Positions 1-8,685 of a DNA stretch of 64,000 nt are shown piece after piece. Under the pieces are notes generated by a model, which had not been told where the DNA came from, ran no database searches, and was given only the letters and a program-made list of their open reading frames with translations. The position numbers and the translations under genes are program-made. Each line of letters opens with the position of its first letter. Position 1 is the stretch's first letter. This DNA is from Bacteroidota bacterium. Its GTDB lineage: Bacteria; Bacteroidota; Bacteroidia; Chitinophagales; Chitinophagaceae. The stretch covers positions 1,499,736 through 1,563,735 of the forward strand of contig VBAR01000001.1 of the NCBI GenBank assembly GCA_005882315.1, written 5' to 3'.

Positions 1-132
1 TGGTATGGCGAGTAGCACAATAGCTTTTCGAATGCTTCCTTGTGTATAGTCATATTCCCCGCCTTTTAATGACTGGCCAACTAACGAGAAAAAATGAGAC
101 AATTTATTTTTATATACAGTTGATTGCTGCAT
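1..132 (-). CDS. MATE family efflux transporter, N-terminal fragment
   Basis: The first 44 codons of a leftward gene run off the window edge. The reading frame opens at an ATG ending at 132 and contains LKGGEYDYTQGSIRKAIVLL followed by AIP. This resembles the start of Bacteroidota MATE (NorM/DinF-type) transporters, where a short cytoplasmic tail of the form 'DYTxGSIRxAIxxLAIP' leads into the first membrane helix. MATE proteins export drugs or metabolites using a Na+ or H+ gradient. Only the N-terminus is visible, so the call rests on one motif. It is probably not part of the xylan locus, since about 270 bases without a gene separate the two. Confidence 0.6.
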   Translation of the reverse strand, partial: MQQSTVYKNKLSHFFSLVGQSLKGGEYDYTQGSIRKAIVLLAIP

Positions 133-400
133 GATTGAAAAGACTTTAAAATTAAGTAAATGAAAAATAAAACAGAAGCAACTTGTGTTGCTTTTCGGTT
201 AACGACAATAAAATCTCAGGTTCTATCCCGAATCGATCGGGAATTACAATGGGAGGCGAACCTTACAAATTTTCATATTCTTTAATTGAAGGAGGACAAA
301 AATAGGAGAATGTTTTTATCCGGCAAGATTTAGTGCTGATAAATATTGATGAATGTACTATCCGTCTGTTTACGCCAGTATTAAAGGATAAGGCAGCAGA
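133..400. other. intergenic region left of the xylan locus
   Basis: No convincing coding region is visible on either strand. The stretch separates the MATE fragment from the last gene of the leftward xylan operon. It contains one short inverted repeat at 226-242 (TCCCGA, 5-base loop, TCGGGA), listed separately. No strong Rho-independent terminator with a T-run was seen for the xylan operon here. Confidence 0.5.
226..242. repeat. small CCCGA/TCGGG palindrome
   Basis: TCCCGA and TCGGGA are separated by ATCGA. Two related palindromes occur at 3596-3613 and 59002-59019. They share the outer CCCGA...TCGGG arms with different centres. Confidence 0.4.
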
Positions 401-1510
401 TCAAAATTTCACCACTTCCCAGTATGCTTTTTTGGGTTTTAATTCCCTGTCAAAAAGTAAAGGATAATCTTTTCTTCCTCTTACCGGGAAATTATCCAGC
501 CAACTGCTGCGGTCAGAAATATTCCAAAATGTAACGGCAGAGATATGTTTGCGGTATTTGCGGAAGAGATCAAAACATGTTTTATAAACTTCAATTTGCT
601 TTTGTTCTTTTTCGGCTGAAAAAATTGTATCATAGTCTTCAGGTTTTCTATCTCTTGCATTATGCTCTTTTGGATAAACAGAAATATCCAGTTCGGTTAT
701 CTGCATCTTCAGCCCAAGTTTTGAGAAACCGTACAGCGTTTGTTCCAACTGTTCCTTTGATGGTTCATTTAAAGCCCAATGTCCTTGCAGCCCGATACCG
801 TGAATGGGAACTCCTTTTGCCTTCATATCTTTTACCATGCGTATTATCTTCTCCCTTTTTACTGCGTTAATTTCATTATAGTCATTATAAAATAACAAAG
901 CATCCGGATCAGCTTCGTGTGCCCATTGAAATGCTTTGGCTACAAATTCTTCGCCGCATATCTTATACCACAACGATGGCCGGAAGTATTCATCTTGCTT
1001 ATCTGATATCACTTCATTTACCACATCCCATGCATAGATGGTTCCTTTGTAGCGGCTTACTACTGCAGTGATATGTTCTTTCAATCGCTGGAGCAAAACT
1101 TCTTTTGTTACTTCTTTACCTTCTGCATCTTTAAATAACCAGCCGGGAGTTTGATTATGCCAGCATAAAGTATGCCCCCGCATTTTTAGATTATTTCTTT
1201 TAGCAAATGCAGCAATCGAATCACCGCCGGCCCAGTTGTAAACTGTTTCCTGTGGATGAATGGGACCCATCTTCATTGCATTTTCAGGCGTCATACTATT
1301 AAACTGTTTCAGTATAAGTTGCGCCTCATCTGTTTTCAGTGCACGGGGAGAAACGGCTACCCCGATATCGAAATAATCTTTATAATAATTTTTCAGACCT
1401 TTTGTTTCATCAGTAACAACAGGTTCCCATTCTGATCTTTTTAGTGAAGAGCATAAAACAAAAAAACTTATAAGTGTAAAAGCAGATAAAGCAATAAAAG
1501 ACCTTTTCAT
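401..1510 (-). CDS. GH10 endo-beta-1,4-xylanase, predicted lipoprotein (copy 1)
   Basis: A 369-residue glycoside hydrolase family 10 enzyme that cuts the beta-1,4-xylan backbone with retention. The start is the ATG at 1510 (MKRSFIALSA). It is followed by a hydrophobic stretch ending in FFVLC, so Cys20 is the likely lipidation site and the enzyme probably sits on the outer membrane. The GH10 signatures are all present: GHTLCWHNQTP for substrate binding, WDVVNEV with acid/base Glu166, and ITELDIS with nucleophile Glu273. A longer in-frame extension to a TTG at 1558 would overlap the GntP gene and spoil the signal peptide, so it was not used. This is the last gene of the leftward cluster, 16 bases after GntP, and one of three GH10 genes here. 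Confidence 0.93.
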   Translation of the reverse strand: MKRSFIALSAFTLISFFVLCSSLKRSEWEPVVTDETKGLKNYYKDYFDIGVAVSPRALKTDEAQLILKQFNSMTPENAMKMGPIHPQETVYNWAGGDSIAAFAKRNNLKMRGHTLCWHNQTPGWLFKDAEGKEVTKEVLLQRLKEHITAVVSRYKGTIYAWDVVNEVISDKQDEYFRPSLWYKICGEEFVAKAFQWAHEADPDALLFYNDYNEINAVKREKIIRMVKDMKAKGVPIHGIGLQGHWALNEPSKEQLEQTLYGFSKLGLKMQITELDISVYPKEHNARDRKPEDYDTIFSAEKEQKQIEVYKTCFDLFRKYRKHISAVTFWNISDRSSWLDNFPVRGRKDYPLLFDRELKPKKAYWEVVKF

Positions 1511-1526
1511 ATTTAAATGATTATGG

Positions 1527-2837
1527 TTAGACAATCGCATTAAGAAAAAGAACACCAATCAGCCCGATTATCGAGATCGTAGTTTCCATTACCGTCCATG
1601 ATAAAAAAGTTTGCTTCAATGACAATTTGAAAAATTCTTTAAACATCCAGAACCCCGAATCATTGATATGCGAACCAAATACACTGCCACTTCCAACTGC
1701 CAACACCATCAATTCAGGTGATACATTGCTTTGGGCTAATAATGGTGCAACTACACCGGCAGCAGTGATAGCTGCTACTGTTGCGGAGCCAATTGTCACC
1801 CTCAATAAAGCAGTGACAACCCAGGCAAAAAATAATGGTGGCATTTCTAATTTCTTACTGAAAGAAGAAATATAATCATCCGTGCCACTATCATCGAGTA
1901 CTTGTTTAAATACACCACCGGCTGTAATGATGAGTAAGATGACAGCAATGCCGCTTATCGCATCGTTCAGCCATTTCATCTGCGTATCCATTTTCACTTT
2001 ATTCCTTATGCCGAAATAGGCAAAAGCAGCGAGTACTGTTAACAACAGGGCAATATTGGAATTGCCGATGAACAATAAAATAGTTTGTAACAATCCTTTA
2101 TTCAAAAAATTTTCAGCAATTACAGAAGCGGTTATGAGCAACACAGGCATCAAGGCAATCAAAAAACTTGGTAATGCGGCAGGCAGTTTTACCGGTAACG
2201 ATGATTCTGCAGATGAAAACAAATTTAATCCTGTGATATTTATTTTCTTCATCCTTCTGCCTAACAATGGCCCTGCAATTATAACTGCAGGTATCGCAAT
2301 GCAAAGTCCATAGATCAATGTTCTTCCCATATCAGCTCTAAATGCATTTACCAAAAGAGAAGGCCCGGGATGGGGTGGTAAAAAACAATGCGTAGTACTT
2401 AATCCTGCTGCCATGGGAATAGCTATGTATAGAAGTGGTAAACCTGTTTTTTTTGCCAGCATAAACACTAATGGAACGAGAATGATGAAGCCTGCATTAT
2501 AGTAAAGCGGAATGCCAATTAAAAAACCAGTAAGCAATACAGCCCACTGAATATTTTTTTCACCAAAACTGTTGATAAGAGTAACAGCAATTTTTTCTGC
2601 TGCACCGGATACTTCCAATATTTTACCCAGCACTGCGCCAAGACAAATGATTAGTGCAACCCCACCCAATGTACTGCCTACACCCTTTTCAATTGACTTT
2701 AATAGATCAACCGGCTGCATGCCCAAACATAAACCTGTGAGTATAGCTACAAATAACAGGGATATAAACGGGCTGACTTTTTTTACAGAAAGAAAGATCT
2801 GTAATGCAATTGCAAGTATGATTATTAAAAATGTCAT
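1527..2837 (-). CDS. GntP-family sugar-acid:H+ symporter
   Basis: A 436-residue, very hydrophobic inner-membrane protein with 12 or more predicted helices throughout. The segment THCFLPPHPGPS around residue 150 is the hallmark of the GntP family (GntT, IdnT, DsdX of E. coli), which imports gluconate, idonate or related hydroxy acids with protons. It lies 3 bases downstream of the FAH-family gene. The same cluster carries a lactonase and a sugar-acid dehydratase, so its substrate is inferred to be an aldonate such as xylonate or arabinonate, or a uronate from xylan side chains. The family call is firm; the substrate is a guess from context. Confidence 0.88.
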   Translation of the reverse strand: MTFLIIILAIALQIFLSVKKVSPFISLLFVAILTGLCLGMQPVDLLKSIEKGVGSTLGGVALIICLGAVLGKILEVSGAAEKIAVTLINSFGEKNIQWAVLLTGFLIGIPLYYNAGFIILVPLVFMLAKKTGLPLLYIAIPMAAGLSTTHCFLPPHPGPSLLVNAFRADMGRTLIYGLCIAIPAVIIAGPLLGRRMKKINITGLNLFSSAESSLPVKLPAALPSFLIALMPVLLITASVIAENFLNKGLLQTILLFIGNSNIALLLTVLAAFAYFGIRNKVKMDTQMKWLNDAISGIAVILLIITAGGVFKQVLDDSGTDDYISSFSKKLEMPPLFFAWVVTALLRVTIGSATVAAITAAGVVAPLLAQSNVSPELMVLAVGSGSVFGSHINDSGFWMFKEFFKLSLKQTFLSWTVMETTISIIGLIGVLFLNAIV

Positions 2838-2840
2838 TTG

Positions 2841-3683
2841 TTAACGAACCGTGTTTATAAGTGTTCCGATATTGTCAATTGAAATTTTTATTTCATCCCC
2901 TCCTTTTAATGTAAAATCACTGCCGGGTACAATACCGGTACCTGTCATGATCAAACAACCATGCGGAAAACTACATTCACGATAAACAAATGAAACGAGT
3001 TCCTGCAGACTTCTTTTGATCTGGTTGATAGCGATAGAGCCTTCAAATACTTTTTTATTATCACGGTTGATTTCAAGAGCTATCAAGGTATTGCTGTCAA
3101 GCGGTTTGTCAGTAATATAAATACATGGCCCCAACGCAGCACATTCATCATAAGTTTTTGCCTGGGGTAAATACAATGGGTTTTCTCCTTCAATACTCCG
3201 GCTGCTCATATCATTGCCGATCGTATACCCAATTATTTTTCCTGATGAAGTAACCACCAGCGTCAGTTCCGGTTCAGGCACATCCCATGTTGAATCTTTT
3301 CTTATACGCACAAACGCATTGTGACCAACAATACGATGTGGTGTAGACTTAAAAAAAACTTCCGGTCGCTCCGCTTCATACACTTTTGCATAAAAATCAG
3401 CACCGCCAGATGCTTTGCTTTCTTCTTGTCTTCCGACTTTGCTGCGTAAATAGGTAACACCGCAGGCCCACAACTCCTGGTTGTTTCCGATTGGTGGCAA
3501 CAATTCATTAAGCAACGACGCATCGCTGGGCTTTAATGTGCTGATCAGTTGTTCTGCTTTCTGCAACACATCATCGTCATTGATGAAGTTTTCCCACCCG
3601 ATAGCTATCGGGTTTTCATTTGAGAAGTAAAACTGTGCATCCTTTTCAATAATAATTCCGTTTTTTGTTTTGTAGAGTCTCAT
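2841..3683 (-). CDS. FAH-family 2-keto-3-deoxy-pentonate dehydratase (probable)
   Basis: A 280-residue cytoplasmic member of the fumarylacetoacetate hydrolase family. The N-terminal half is divergent. The C-terminal catalytic domain has the metal-binding DVPEPELTLVV (Glu-x-Glu), GNDMSSRSIEGENPLYLPQA and YDECAALGPC segments. These are typical of 2-keto-3-deoxy-xylonate/arabinonate dehydratases (the KdaD/XylX type), which form 2-oxoglutarate semialdehyde. Its neighbours (IlvD/Edd dehydratase and SMP-30 lactonase upstream, GntP downstream) fit a Weimberg-type pentose oxidation path. Acylpyruvase or other FAH activities cannot be excluded. A perfect 18-base palindrome sits inside the gene at 3596-3613. 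Confidence 0.8.
   Translation of the reverse strand: MRLYKTKNGIIIEKDAQFYFSNENPIAIGWENFINDDDVLQKAEQLISTLKPSDASLLNELLPPIGNNQELWACGVTYLRSKVGRQEESKASGGADFYAKVYEAERPEVFFKSTPHRIVGHNAFVRIRKDSTWDVPEPELTLVVTSSGKIIGYTIGNDMSSRSIEGENPLYLPQAKTYDECAALGPCIYITDKPLDSNTLIALEINRDNKKVFEGSIAINQIKRSLQELVSFVYRECSFPHGCLIMTGTGIVPGSDFTLKGGDEIKISIDNIGTLINTVR
3596..3613. repeat. perfect 18-base palindrome inside a coding sequence
   Basis: ACCCGATAGCTATCGGGT reads the same on both strands. It lies in frame near the 5' end of the FAH-family gene, where it encodes part of the NENPIAIGWEN segment. Its outer arms match the palindromes at 226-242 and 59002-59019. Confidence 0.6.
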
Positions 3684-3686
3684 GTA

Positions 3687-4742
3687 TTAATTTCTTAGTT
3701 TTATTCTCAATACATACATATCATTTGTCACATACAACATCTTTTCATCAGGTGATAAGGCACAATTACTGGCTGAGTTCTCCAGTTTTATCATGCCCAA
3801 TTTTTTTCCTTCTTTGTTAAATATATAAATGCCACCTGGTCCGGTGGCAAATACATTTCCATTTTTATCAATCTTTAAACCATCAGGTAAGCCGCCCATT
3901 GTTTTTGCTTCTTCGGCTGCACTGTAAAATATTTTACCATTAATTAAACTATCTCCCTTTACATCCCAAATATACCAGTTGGGTTTATTAGGATCAGAGC
4001 ATGAAACAATTAGTTTTTGTCCAAAGGGTAAAAAGGCCAAACCATTTGGTCTCGTAATAGAATCTGTAAGGAGGACAACAGTTCCCCTTTCGCCTGGGTC
4101 ATCCGAGTGTCCTTGTTGTTTTATTTTATAAACTCCATTGTGTTTAATTTCTTTTTTTGAATCGTTATCATCTTGGGTTTGTAATCCGTAAGGGGGATCG
4201 GTAAAATATAATTCCCCCCAGAAGTCGTAGACTGCATCATTTGGGCTACTGAAACGTTTACCATCATGTTTATCAGCTAATGTTATAAATTTTGCTTCAG
4301 GTTTATCCAATGGCGCATCCATTCTTGCCATTCTTCTATCACCATGCTGGCATAAAACAAGTTTGCCGTAATGGTCAAGTGTTAAACCATTACTGCCGGG
4401 TTCTTTACTTACAGGTGGTTCGATGCCTGTATAGCCCGATGGTTTCAGATAAACTTCTTTTCCTTTTGCCTCTGTCCATTTATAAATAGTATTCATTGGT
4501 ACGTCGCTGAACAGTAACATTTGATGGGCTTCTACCCACAATGGCCCTTCGCTCCATTCAAAACCATCTGCGATGATCTCTATCTTAGCATCTTTGGAAA
4601 TTATATTATCCAATTCTGCATCTAGTCGCTCAATGTTGCCCATTGGTTTAAATTTTTGTTCACTCTTTTCATTTTGCTGATTGTTATTGCATGACAACAC
4701 AGCAATACTGAATATTAAACCGAAGATCGTTTTTATATACAT
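3687..4742 (-). CDS. SMP-30/gluconolactonase-family lactonase, predicted lipoprotein
   Basis: A 351-residue six-bladed beta-propeller of the SMP-30/gluconolactonase/LRE family, which opens aldono-lactones to aldonic acids with a bound divalent metal. The N-terminus MYIKTIFGLIFSIAVLSCNN is a lipoprotein signal (Cys18), so the enzyme is predicted to face the periplasm or surface. Family features include DGFEWSEGPLW near residue 61, the metal-binding-type SSPNDAVYDFWGELYFTDPP, and RPNGLAF with SNCALSPDEKMLYVTN at the end. It sits between the dehydratase (9 bases upstream) and the FAH gene (3 bases downstream). Xylono- or arabinono-lactone is the inferred substrate. Confidence 0.85.
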   Translation of the reverse strand: MYIKTIFGLIFSIAVLSCNNNQQNEKSEQKFKPMGNIERLDAELDNIISKDAKIEIIADGFEWSEGPLWVEAHQMLLFSDVPMNTIYKWTEAKGKEVYLKPSGYTGIEPPVSKEPGSNGLTLDHYGKLVLCQHGDRRMARMDAPLDKPEAKFITLADKHDGKRFSSPNDAVYDFWGELYFTDPPYGLQTQDDNDSKKEIKHNGVYKIKQQGHSDDPGERGTVVLLTDSITRPNGLAFLPFGQKLIVSCSDPNKPNWYIWDVKGDSLINGKIFYSAAEEAKTMGGLPDGLKIDKNGNVFATGPGGIYIFNKEGKKLGMIKLENSASNCALSPDEKMLYVTNDMYVLRIKLRN

Positions 4743-4751
4743 AACTATTCT

Positions 4752-6470
4752 TTAGTGTGAATCCCTTGTTACAACTGAACCGGAACTTCCTTGCAGGAAA
4801 TCGAGGTCAGCTCCTTTATCAGCACCCATTACATGTTTAATATACATACTCACATAACCCCTATCAGTAGCCGGTTTGGGAGGTATCCAATTCTTTCTTC
4901 TTTTTTCAAGTTCTTCATCAGAAACATCAAGATGCAATTTTCTTTGTTCAACATCCAGTTCAATCATATCACCATTTTGTACCAATGCAAGATTGCCTCC
5001 AATAGCTGACTCAGGTGATACATGCAGTACAGCAGTTCCATATGCAGTACCACTCATTCTGCCATCACTGATGCGGACCATATCTTTAATTCCTTTCTGT
5101 AATATCTTTTTAGGTAAAGCCATATTACCAACTTCCGGCATACCAGGATAACCTACTGGCCCTACATATTTCAATACCATTACACAGTTCTCGTCAATAT
5201 CAAGATCAGGATCATCTACCCTTTTATTATAATCTTCTATGCTTTCAAATACAACAGCTCTTCCTTTATGTTTCATTAATGCAGGAGTTGCAGCTGATGG
5301 TTTCATGACGGCACCATTAAAGGCAAGATTGCCCTTTACCACCACGCAACCAGCTTCTGGTTTTATTGGCGAATCATATTTTGCAATTACGTCTTCATTG
5401 TAGCAGTCGGTGTTGCCAGTAATATTATCATGGTGATTTTTTCCGGTAACAGTAACTATATTTTTATGTAAATGATCTTTTAGTTCATTCAAAATAACCG
5501 GTAAGCCACCTGCATAATAGAAATCTTCCATTAGATATTTTCCTGAAGGCATCAGGTTTAACAGCAAAGGAATTTTGCTGCCGAGTGTATCAAAGTCTTC
5601 TAATTTTAAGCTAACGCCAATCCTTCCTGCAATTGCTGTTAAATGAATAATGAAATTAGATGAGCCACCAATAGCAGCATTTACTTTAATGGCGTTCTCA
5701 AATGCTTCTCTTGTCAAAATTTTATCAATTGTTAAATTCTCTTTTACCATTTCCACAATTCTTCTTCCACTGAGTTGCGCCATTTGTTTTTTTCTTGAAT
5801 CAGCAGCAGGTATTGCAGAAGCTCCTGATAATGTTAATCCCAATGACTCTACCATACAAGCCATTGTTGATGCAGTGCCCATCGTCATGCAATGTCCAAT
5901 GCTACGGCTCATACAACTTTCTGCAAACTCACAATCTTCCTGTGTCATCTTACCCGTCTTCATATCTTCATCAAACTTCCACACATGTGTTCCGCTGCCG
6001 ATGGTTTGTCCTTTATATCTTCCATTCAGCATCGGCCCACCAGGAACAACAATCGTTGGCAAGCCCACACTTGCGGCACCCATCACAGTTGAGGGAGTTG
6101 TTTTATCACAACCAGTCAACAGCACCACACCATCAATCGGATTTCCACGGATAGATTCTTCCGCATCCATACTTGCAAGGTTGCGGAATAACATTGCTGT
6201 TGGTTTCAATAATGTTTCACCCAAACTCATGATCGGAAATTCAACAGGAAATCCGCCGGCTTCAAGCACACCACGTTTTACCATCTCAGCATGTTCACGA
6301 AAATGAGCATTGCATGGCGTCAGTTCACTGAATGTGTTACAGATCCCAATAACAGGCCGACCGTCAAACAGATCCGTTGGCATGCCCTGGTTCTTCATCC
6401 AGCTTCTATAAATAATTCCGTCTTTATCTTTTTTGCCAAACCAATCGTGACTTCGGAGTTTCTGACTCAT
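4752..6470 (-). CDS. IlvD/Edd-family pentonate dehydratase (arabinonate/xylonate type)
   Basis: A 572-residue cytoplasmic iron-sulfur dehydratase that would remove water from an aldonic acid to give a 2-keto-3-deoxy acid. The start MSQKLRSHDWFG...RSWMKNQG resembles the L-arabinonate/D-xylonate dehydratase branch rather than dihydroxy-acid dehydratase. Three cysteines fit a [2Fe-2S] cluster: Cys53 (TPCNAH), Cys121 (TGCDKTTPS) and Cys194 (GHCMTMGTAS). Their spacings of 68 and 73 equal those I recall for Rhizobium arabinonate dehydratase. The C-terminal RISDGRMSGTAYGTAVLHVS motif is also typical. It lies directly upstream of the lactonase and FAH genes. Which pentonate is the true substrate cannot be read from sequence alone. 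Confidence 0.87.
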   Translation of the reverse strand: MSQKLRSHDWFGKKDKDGIIYRSWMKNQGMPTDLFDGRPVIGICNTFSELTPCNAHFREHAEMVKRGVLEAGGFPVEFPIMSLGETLLKPTAMLFRNLASMDAEESIRGNPIDGVVLLTGCDKTTPSTVMGAASVGLPTIVVPGGPMLNGRYKGQTIGSGTHVWKFDEDMKTGKMTQEDCEFAESCMSRSIGHCMTMGTASTMACMVESLGLTLSGASAIPAADSRKKQMAQLSGRRIVEMVKENLTIDKILTREAFENAIKVNAAIGGSSNFIIHLTAIAGRIGVSLKLEDFDTLGSKIPLLLNLMPSGKYLMEDFYYAGGLPVILNELKDHLHKNIVTVTGKNHHDNITGNTDCYNEDVIAKYDSPIKPEAGCVVVKGNLAFNGAVMKPSAATPALMKHKGRAVVFESIEDYNKRVDDPDLDIDENCVMVLKYVGPVGYPGMPEVGNMALPKKILQKGIKDMVRISDGRMSGTAYGTAVLHVSPESAIGGNLALVQNGDMIELDVEQRKLHLDVSDEELEKRRKNWIPPKPATDRGYVSMYIKHVMGADKGADLDFLQGSSGSVVTRDSH

Positions 6471-6515
6471 ATACTGTTTTGTTATTGTTAGTGAATGATT
6501 AAAGGTTATTTAAGT

Positions 6516-7508
6516 TTATAATTGTAATACTGCTTTATCCATTATCTGCATTGTAACCAATGCTTCCTCAAGACTGCAGGGATTATCAGTTTCTCCCCGA
6601 AAGAACTTTACCACCGTAGCTATATGCGGTTGCTGAATATGTACAGGATATTCCAGCTCGAAAACTTTTGTGCCTGCATCGGTCTTCAATTCAATTTTAC
6701 TTATCTTAAAAAAACTAAAAAGGATACTTCCTTTATCGCCAATAATTTCACAAGAATCATCTGTAGCTGATTCGGCGATATTAAAATTCCAAACTCCATC
6801 AAAATAAATATCGTTATCAAAAGCAATATGTACCATCGTTAAATCCGGTGCATTATAATTCTTCCCCTGGTTGGCAGTCTGAATATTCACATGCTGCGGC
6901 ATTCCGAATATCCAATATAAAATATCCAGCTGATGTGGTGACAGGTCATGAAACAAACCACCGCCTGATATTTCAGGATTGATGCGCCAGTTATCTTTTG
7001 TTTGTGTAATGATATTACTGGCTGGTGGTTGTAATGTTTTTAAAAGTATCAGTTTAATCTTCCCTATTGAACCATCCTGCACCAATTGCTTTATTGTTTT
7101 AAATAATGACAAACCTCTCCGGTAATGTGCCACACTTACTTTGCCACCATAATTTTTTTCCATTGCCATCATTCTTTCTACGGAAGAAGAGTTGATGGAA
7201 ACAGGTTTTTCAATATAAACCGGTTTGCCGGCTTTTAACGACATTTCTGTATACAACTCATGTGATGATGGCGGTGTAGCTATATAAATTGCATTTACTT
7301 CTCTATCATTTATAAGTTCTGCAGCATCAGAATAATATTTTAACACGCCATGCCGTTGTGCAAAATCTTTTGCCTTATCAGCGTCACGCCGCATTACGGC
7401 AACCAATTTTGAATCGGGGACTTTATTAAATGCAGGCCCGCTTTTTACTTCGCAAACATCACCGCAACCGATAATGCCCCAATTAATTATTCCTGGTACA
7501 GCGTTCAT
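6516..7508 (-). CDS. Gfo/Idh/MocA-family oxidoreductase, cytoplasmic
   Basis: A 330-residue NAD(P)-dependent sugar oxidoreductase without a signal peptide. The N-terminal Rossmann domain has the nucleotide-binding WGIIGCGDV and the family's EKPVS motif near residue 98. The C-terminal alpha/beta domain contains GGGLFHDLSPHQLDILYWIF, with the His-containing segment expected near the active site. Members oxidise or reduce sugars and inositols, and some are xylose 1-dehydrogenases. Placed just upstream of the dehydratase-lactonase-FAH block, it could supply aldonolactone from a pentose in the cytoplasm. It could equally act on another sugar, so the substrate is undetermined. Confidence 0.85.
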   Translation of the reverse strand: MNAVPGIINWGIIGCGDVCEVKSGPAFNKVPDSKLVAVMRRDADKAKDFAQRHGVLKYYSDAAELINDREVNAIYIATPPSSHELYTEMSLKAGKPVYIEKPVSINSSSVERMMAMEKNYGGKVSVAHYRRGLSLFKTIKQLVQDGSIGKIKLILLKTLQPPASNIITQTKDNWRINPEISGGGLFHDLSPHQLDILYWIFGMPQHVNIQTANQGKNYNAPDLTMVHIAFDNDIYFDGVWNFNIAESATDDSCEIIGDKGSILFSFFKISKIELKTDAGTKVFELEYPVHIQQPHIATVVKFFRGETDNPCSLEEALVTMQIMDKAVLQL

Positions 7509-7532
7509 AAATATTTAATGTCAATAAATCCT

Positions 7533-8660
7533 TTATTTATTTTTTCTCAACAAGGCTGTTGCACACCACAATACAGGAGACTGACCGTGCATATCACCAG
7601 TTATTTTTTTCCTGTCGAGATAATATTGCTGGCTTTTGCCGGCCCCCGTTCCCTCACAAACCTCTGTGATCTCACTTTTATTATTTATATATTCAATCAG
7701 TGTAAGCCACGCTTTGCGTGCAGCATTACCATACAGTTTTTTATCTAACCATCCATTTTTTACTCCTGTTATCATTGCAAAAGCAAACATACCAGTTGAT
7801 GAGGTTTCTTTCCATGATGCGGGATCATCAACTAATTGCCGCCACATACCATCATCGGCTTGAAATTTTAGCAATGACTCCATCATCGTTTTATAACCCT
7901 GCATTATTCTTGGCCGGTCAGGATTATTTTTTGGTAATGCTCTTAATAATTCACTCATTCCTGCAGCCATCCAACCATTCCCTCTTCCCCAAAAGAATGG
8001 TGAGGCCGGTGCATGATAGAATAAACCATTTGGTTTTTGTAGTGAATCAAGATATAAAACCATTTCTCTTGCTGCCCGGTTTATGTACTGTACTTCACTT
8101 GTTGCACGGTATGCTTGTGCCTGCACCATTGTTATCATATACATATCATCGATCCACAATCTTGTTTGCCAGGTAAAACCATTATTATAAAACCGGTAAG
8201 ATGCTGGAACTACTCTTGGACCAACAGGTGCTTTCCATTGAGTATCGGCGTACATTTTTCCTAGTGTAAAATATTTCTTTTCCTTTGTTTGCAAGTAGAT
8301 CTCTAAAGGTACTGCCCCAAATACATTGTAATCTACATGATCAGGTACGGGAAGCAATGAGTCTTCTTTATCAAACAAGGGAACAAATCTCTCAACCAGC
8401 TTTTTTCTGAGCAGATCGTTTTTTGTTTCATTTGCAAACGTCAATGCACCGTACCAGTTACATACTTCAAAATAAGGAATATGCGGTATAGCGCCGAAGC
8501 CATACACACCATGAGAAGATGATAGAAATTGTTCAGCAACGCGTAACCCGATCTCTTCCGGCGATTTTTCTTTTGGCCAATTTTTAAAAACTCGTTGTGC
8601 CTGGGTGTACTCATCTATGAATAACACAAACATTGTTATTATTAAAACTCGGTTGAACAT
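7533..8660 (-). CDS. GH105/GH88-type unsaturated uronyl hydrolase, exported
   Basis: A 375-residue predicted (alpha/alpha)6-barrel hydrolase of the GH105 group (YteR/YesR-like), which removes unsaturated uronic acid residues from oligosaccharides by hydrating the double bond. A signal peptide ends near EYTQAQ. Typical features are WIDDMYMITMVQAQAY around residue 165 with the catalytic-type Asp, FFWGRGNGWMAAGMSELL, and SSTGMFAFAMITGVKNGWLD followed by GTGAG. It lies 24 bases upstream of the Gfo/Idh/MocA gene. Such enzymes usually serve pectin or polysaccharide-lyase products, so its presence here is unusual because no lyase is seen in the window. Confidence 0.85.
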   Translation of the reverse strand: MFNRVLIITMFVLFIDEYTQAQRVFKNWPKEKSPEEIGLRVAEQFLSSSHGVYGFGAIPHIPYFEVCNWYGALTFANETKNDLLRKKLVERFVPLFDKEDSLLPVPDHVDYNVFGAVPLEIYLQTKEKKYFTLGKMYADTQWKAPVGPRVVPASYRFYNNGFTWQTRLWIDDMYMITMVQAQAYRATSEVQYINRAAREMVLYLDSLQKPNGLFYHAPASPFFWGRGNGWMAAGMSELLRALPKNNPDRPRIMQGYKTMMESLLKFQADDGMWRQLVDDPASWKETSSTGMFAFAMITGVKNGWLDKKLYGNAARKAWLTLIEYINNKSEITEVCEGTGAGKSQQYYLDRKKITGDMHGQSPVLWCATALLRKNK

Positions 8661-8685
8661 TTCTGTATAATAATTATGGTAAATT

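Noticed and set aside
577-870. 97-codon plus-strand frame
   Set aside because: Antisense to the first GH10 gene, with no independent support.
5650-6306. 218-codon plus-strand open frame
   Set aside because: It lies wholly antisense to the well-supported IlvD/Edd dehydratase gene and has no family resemblance.
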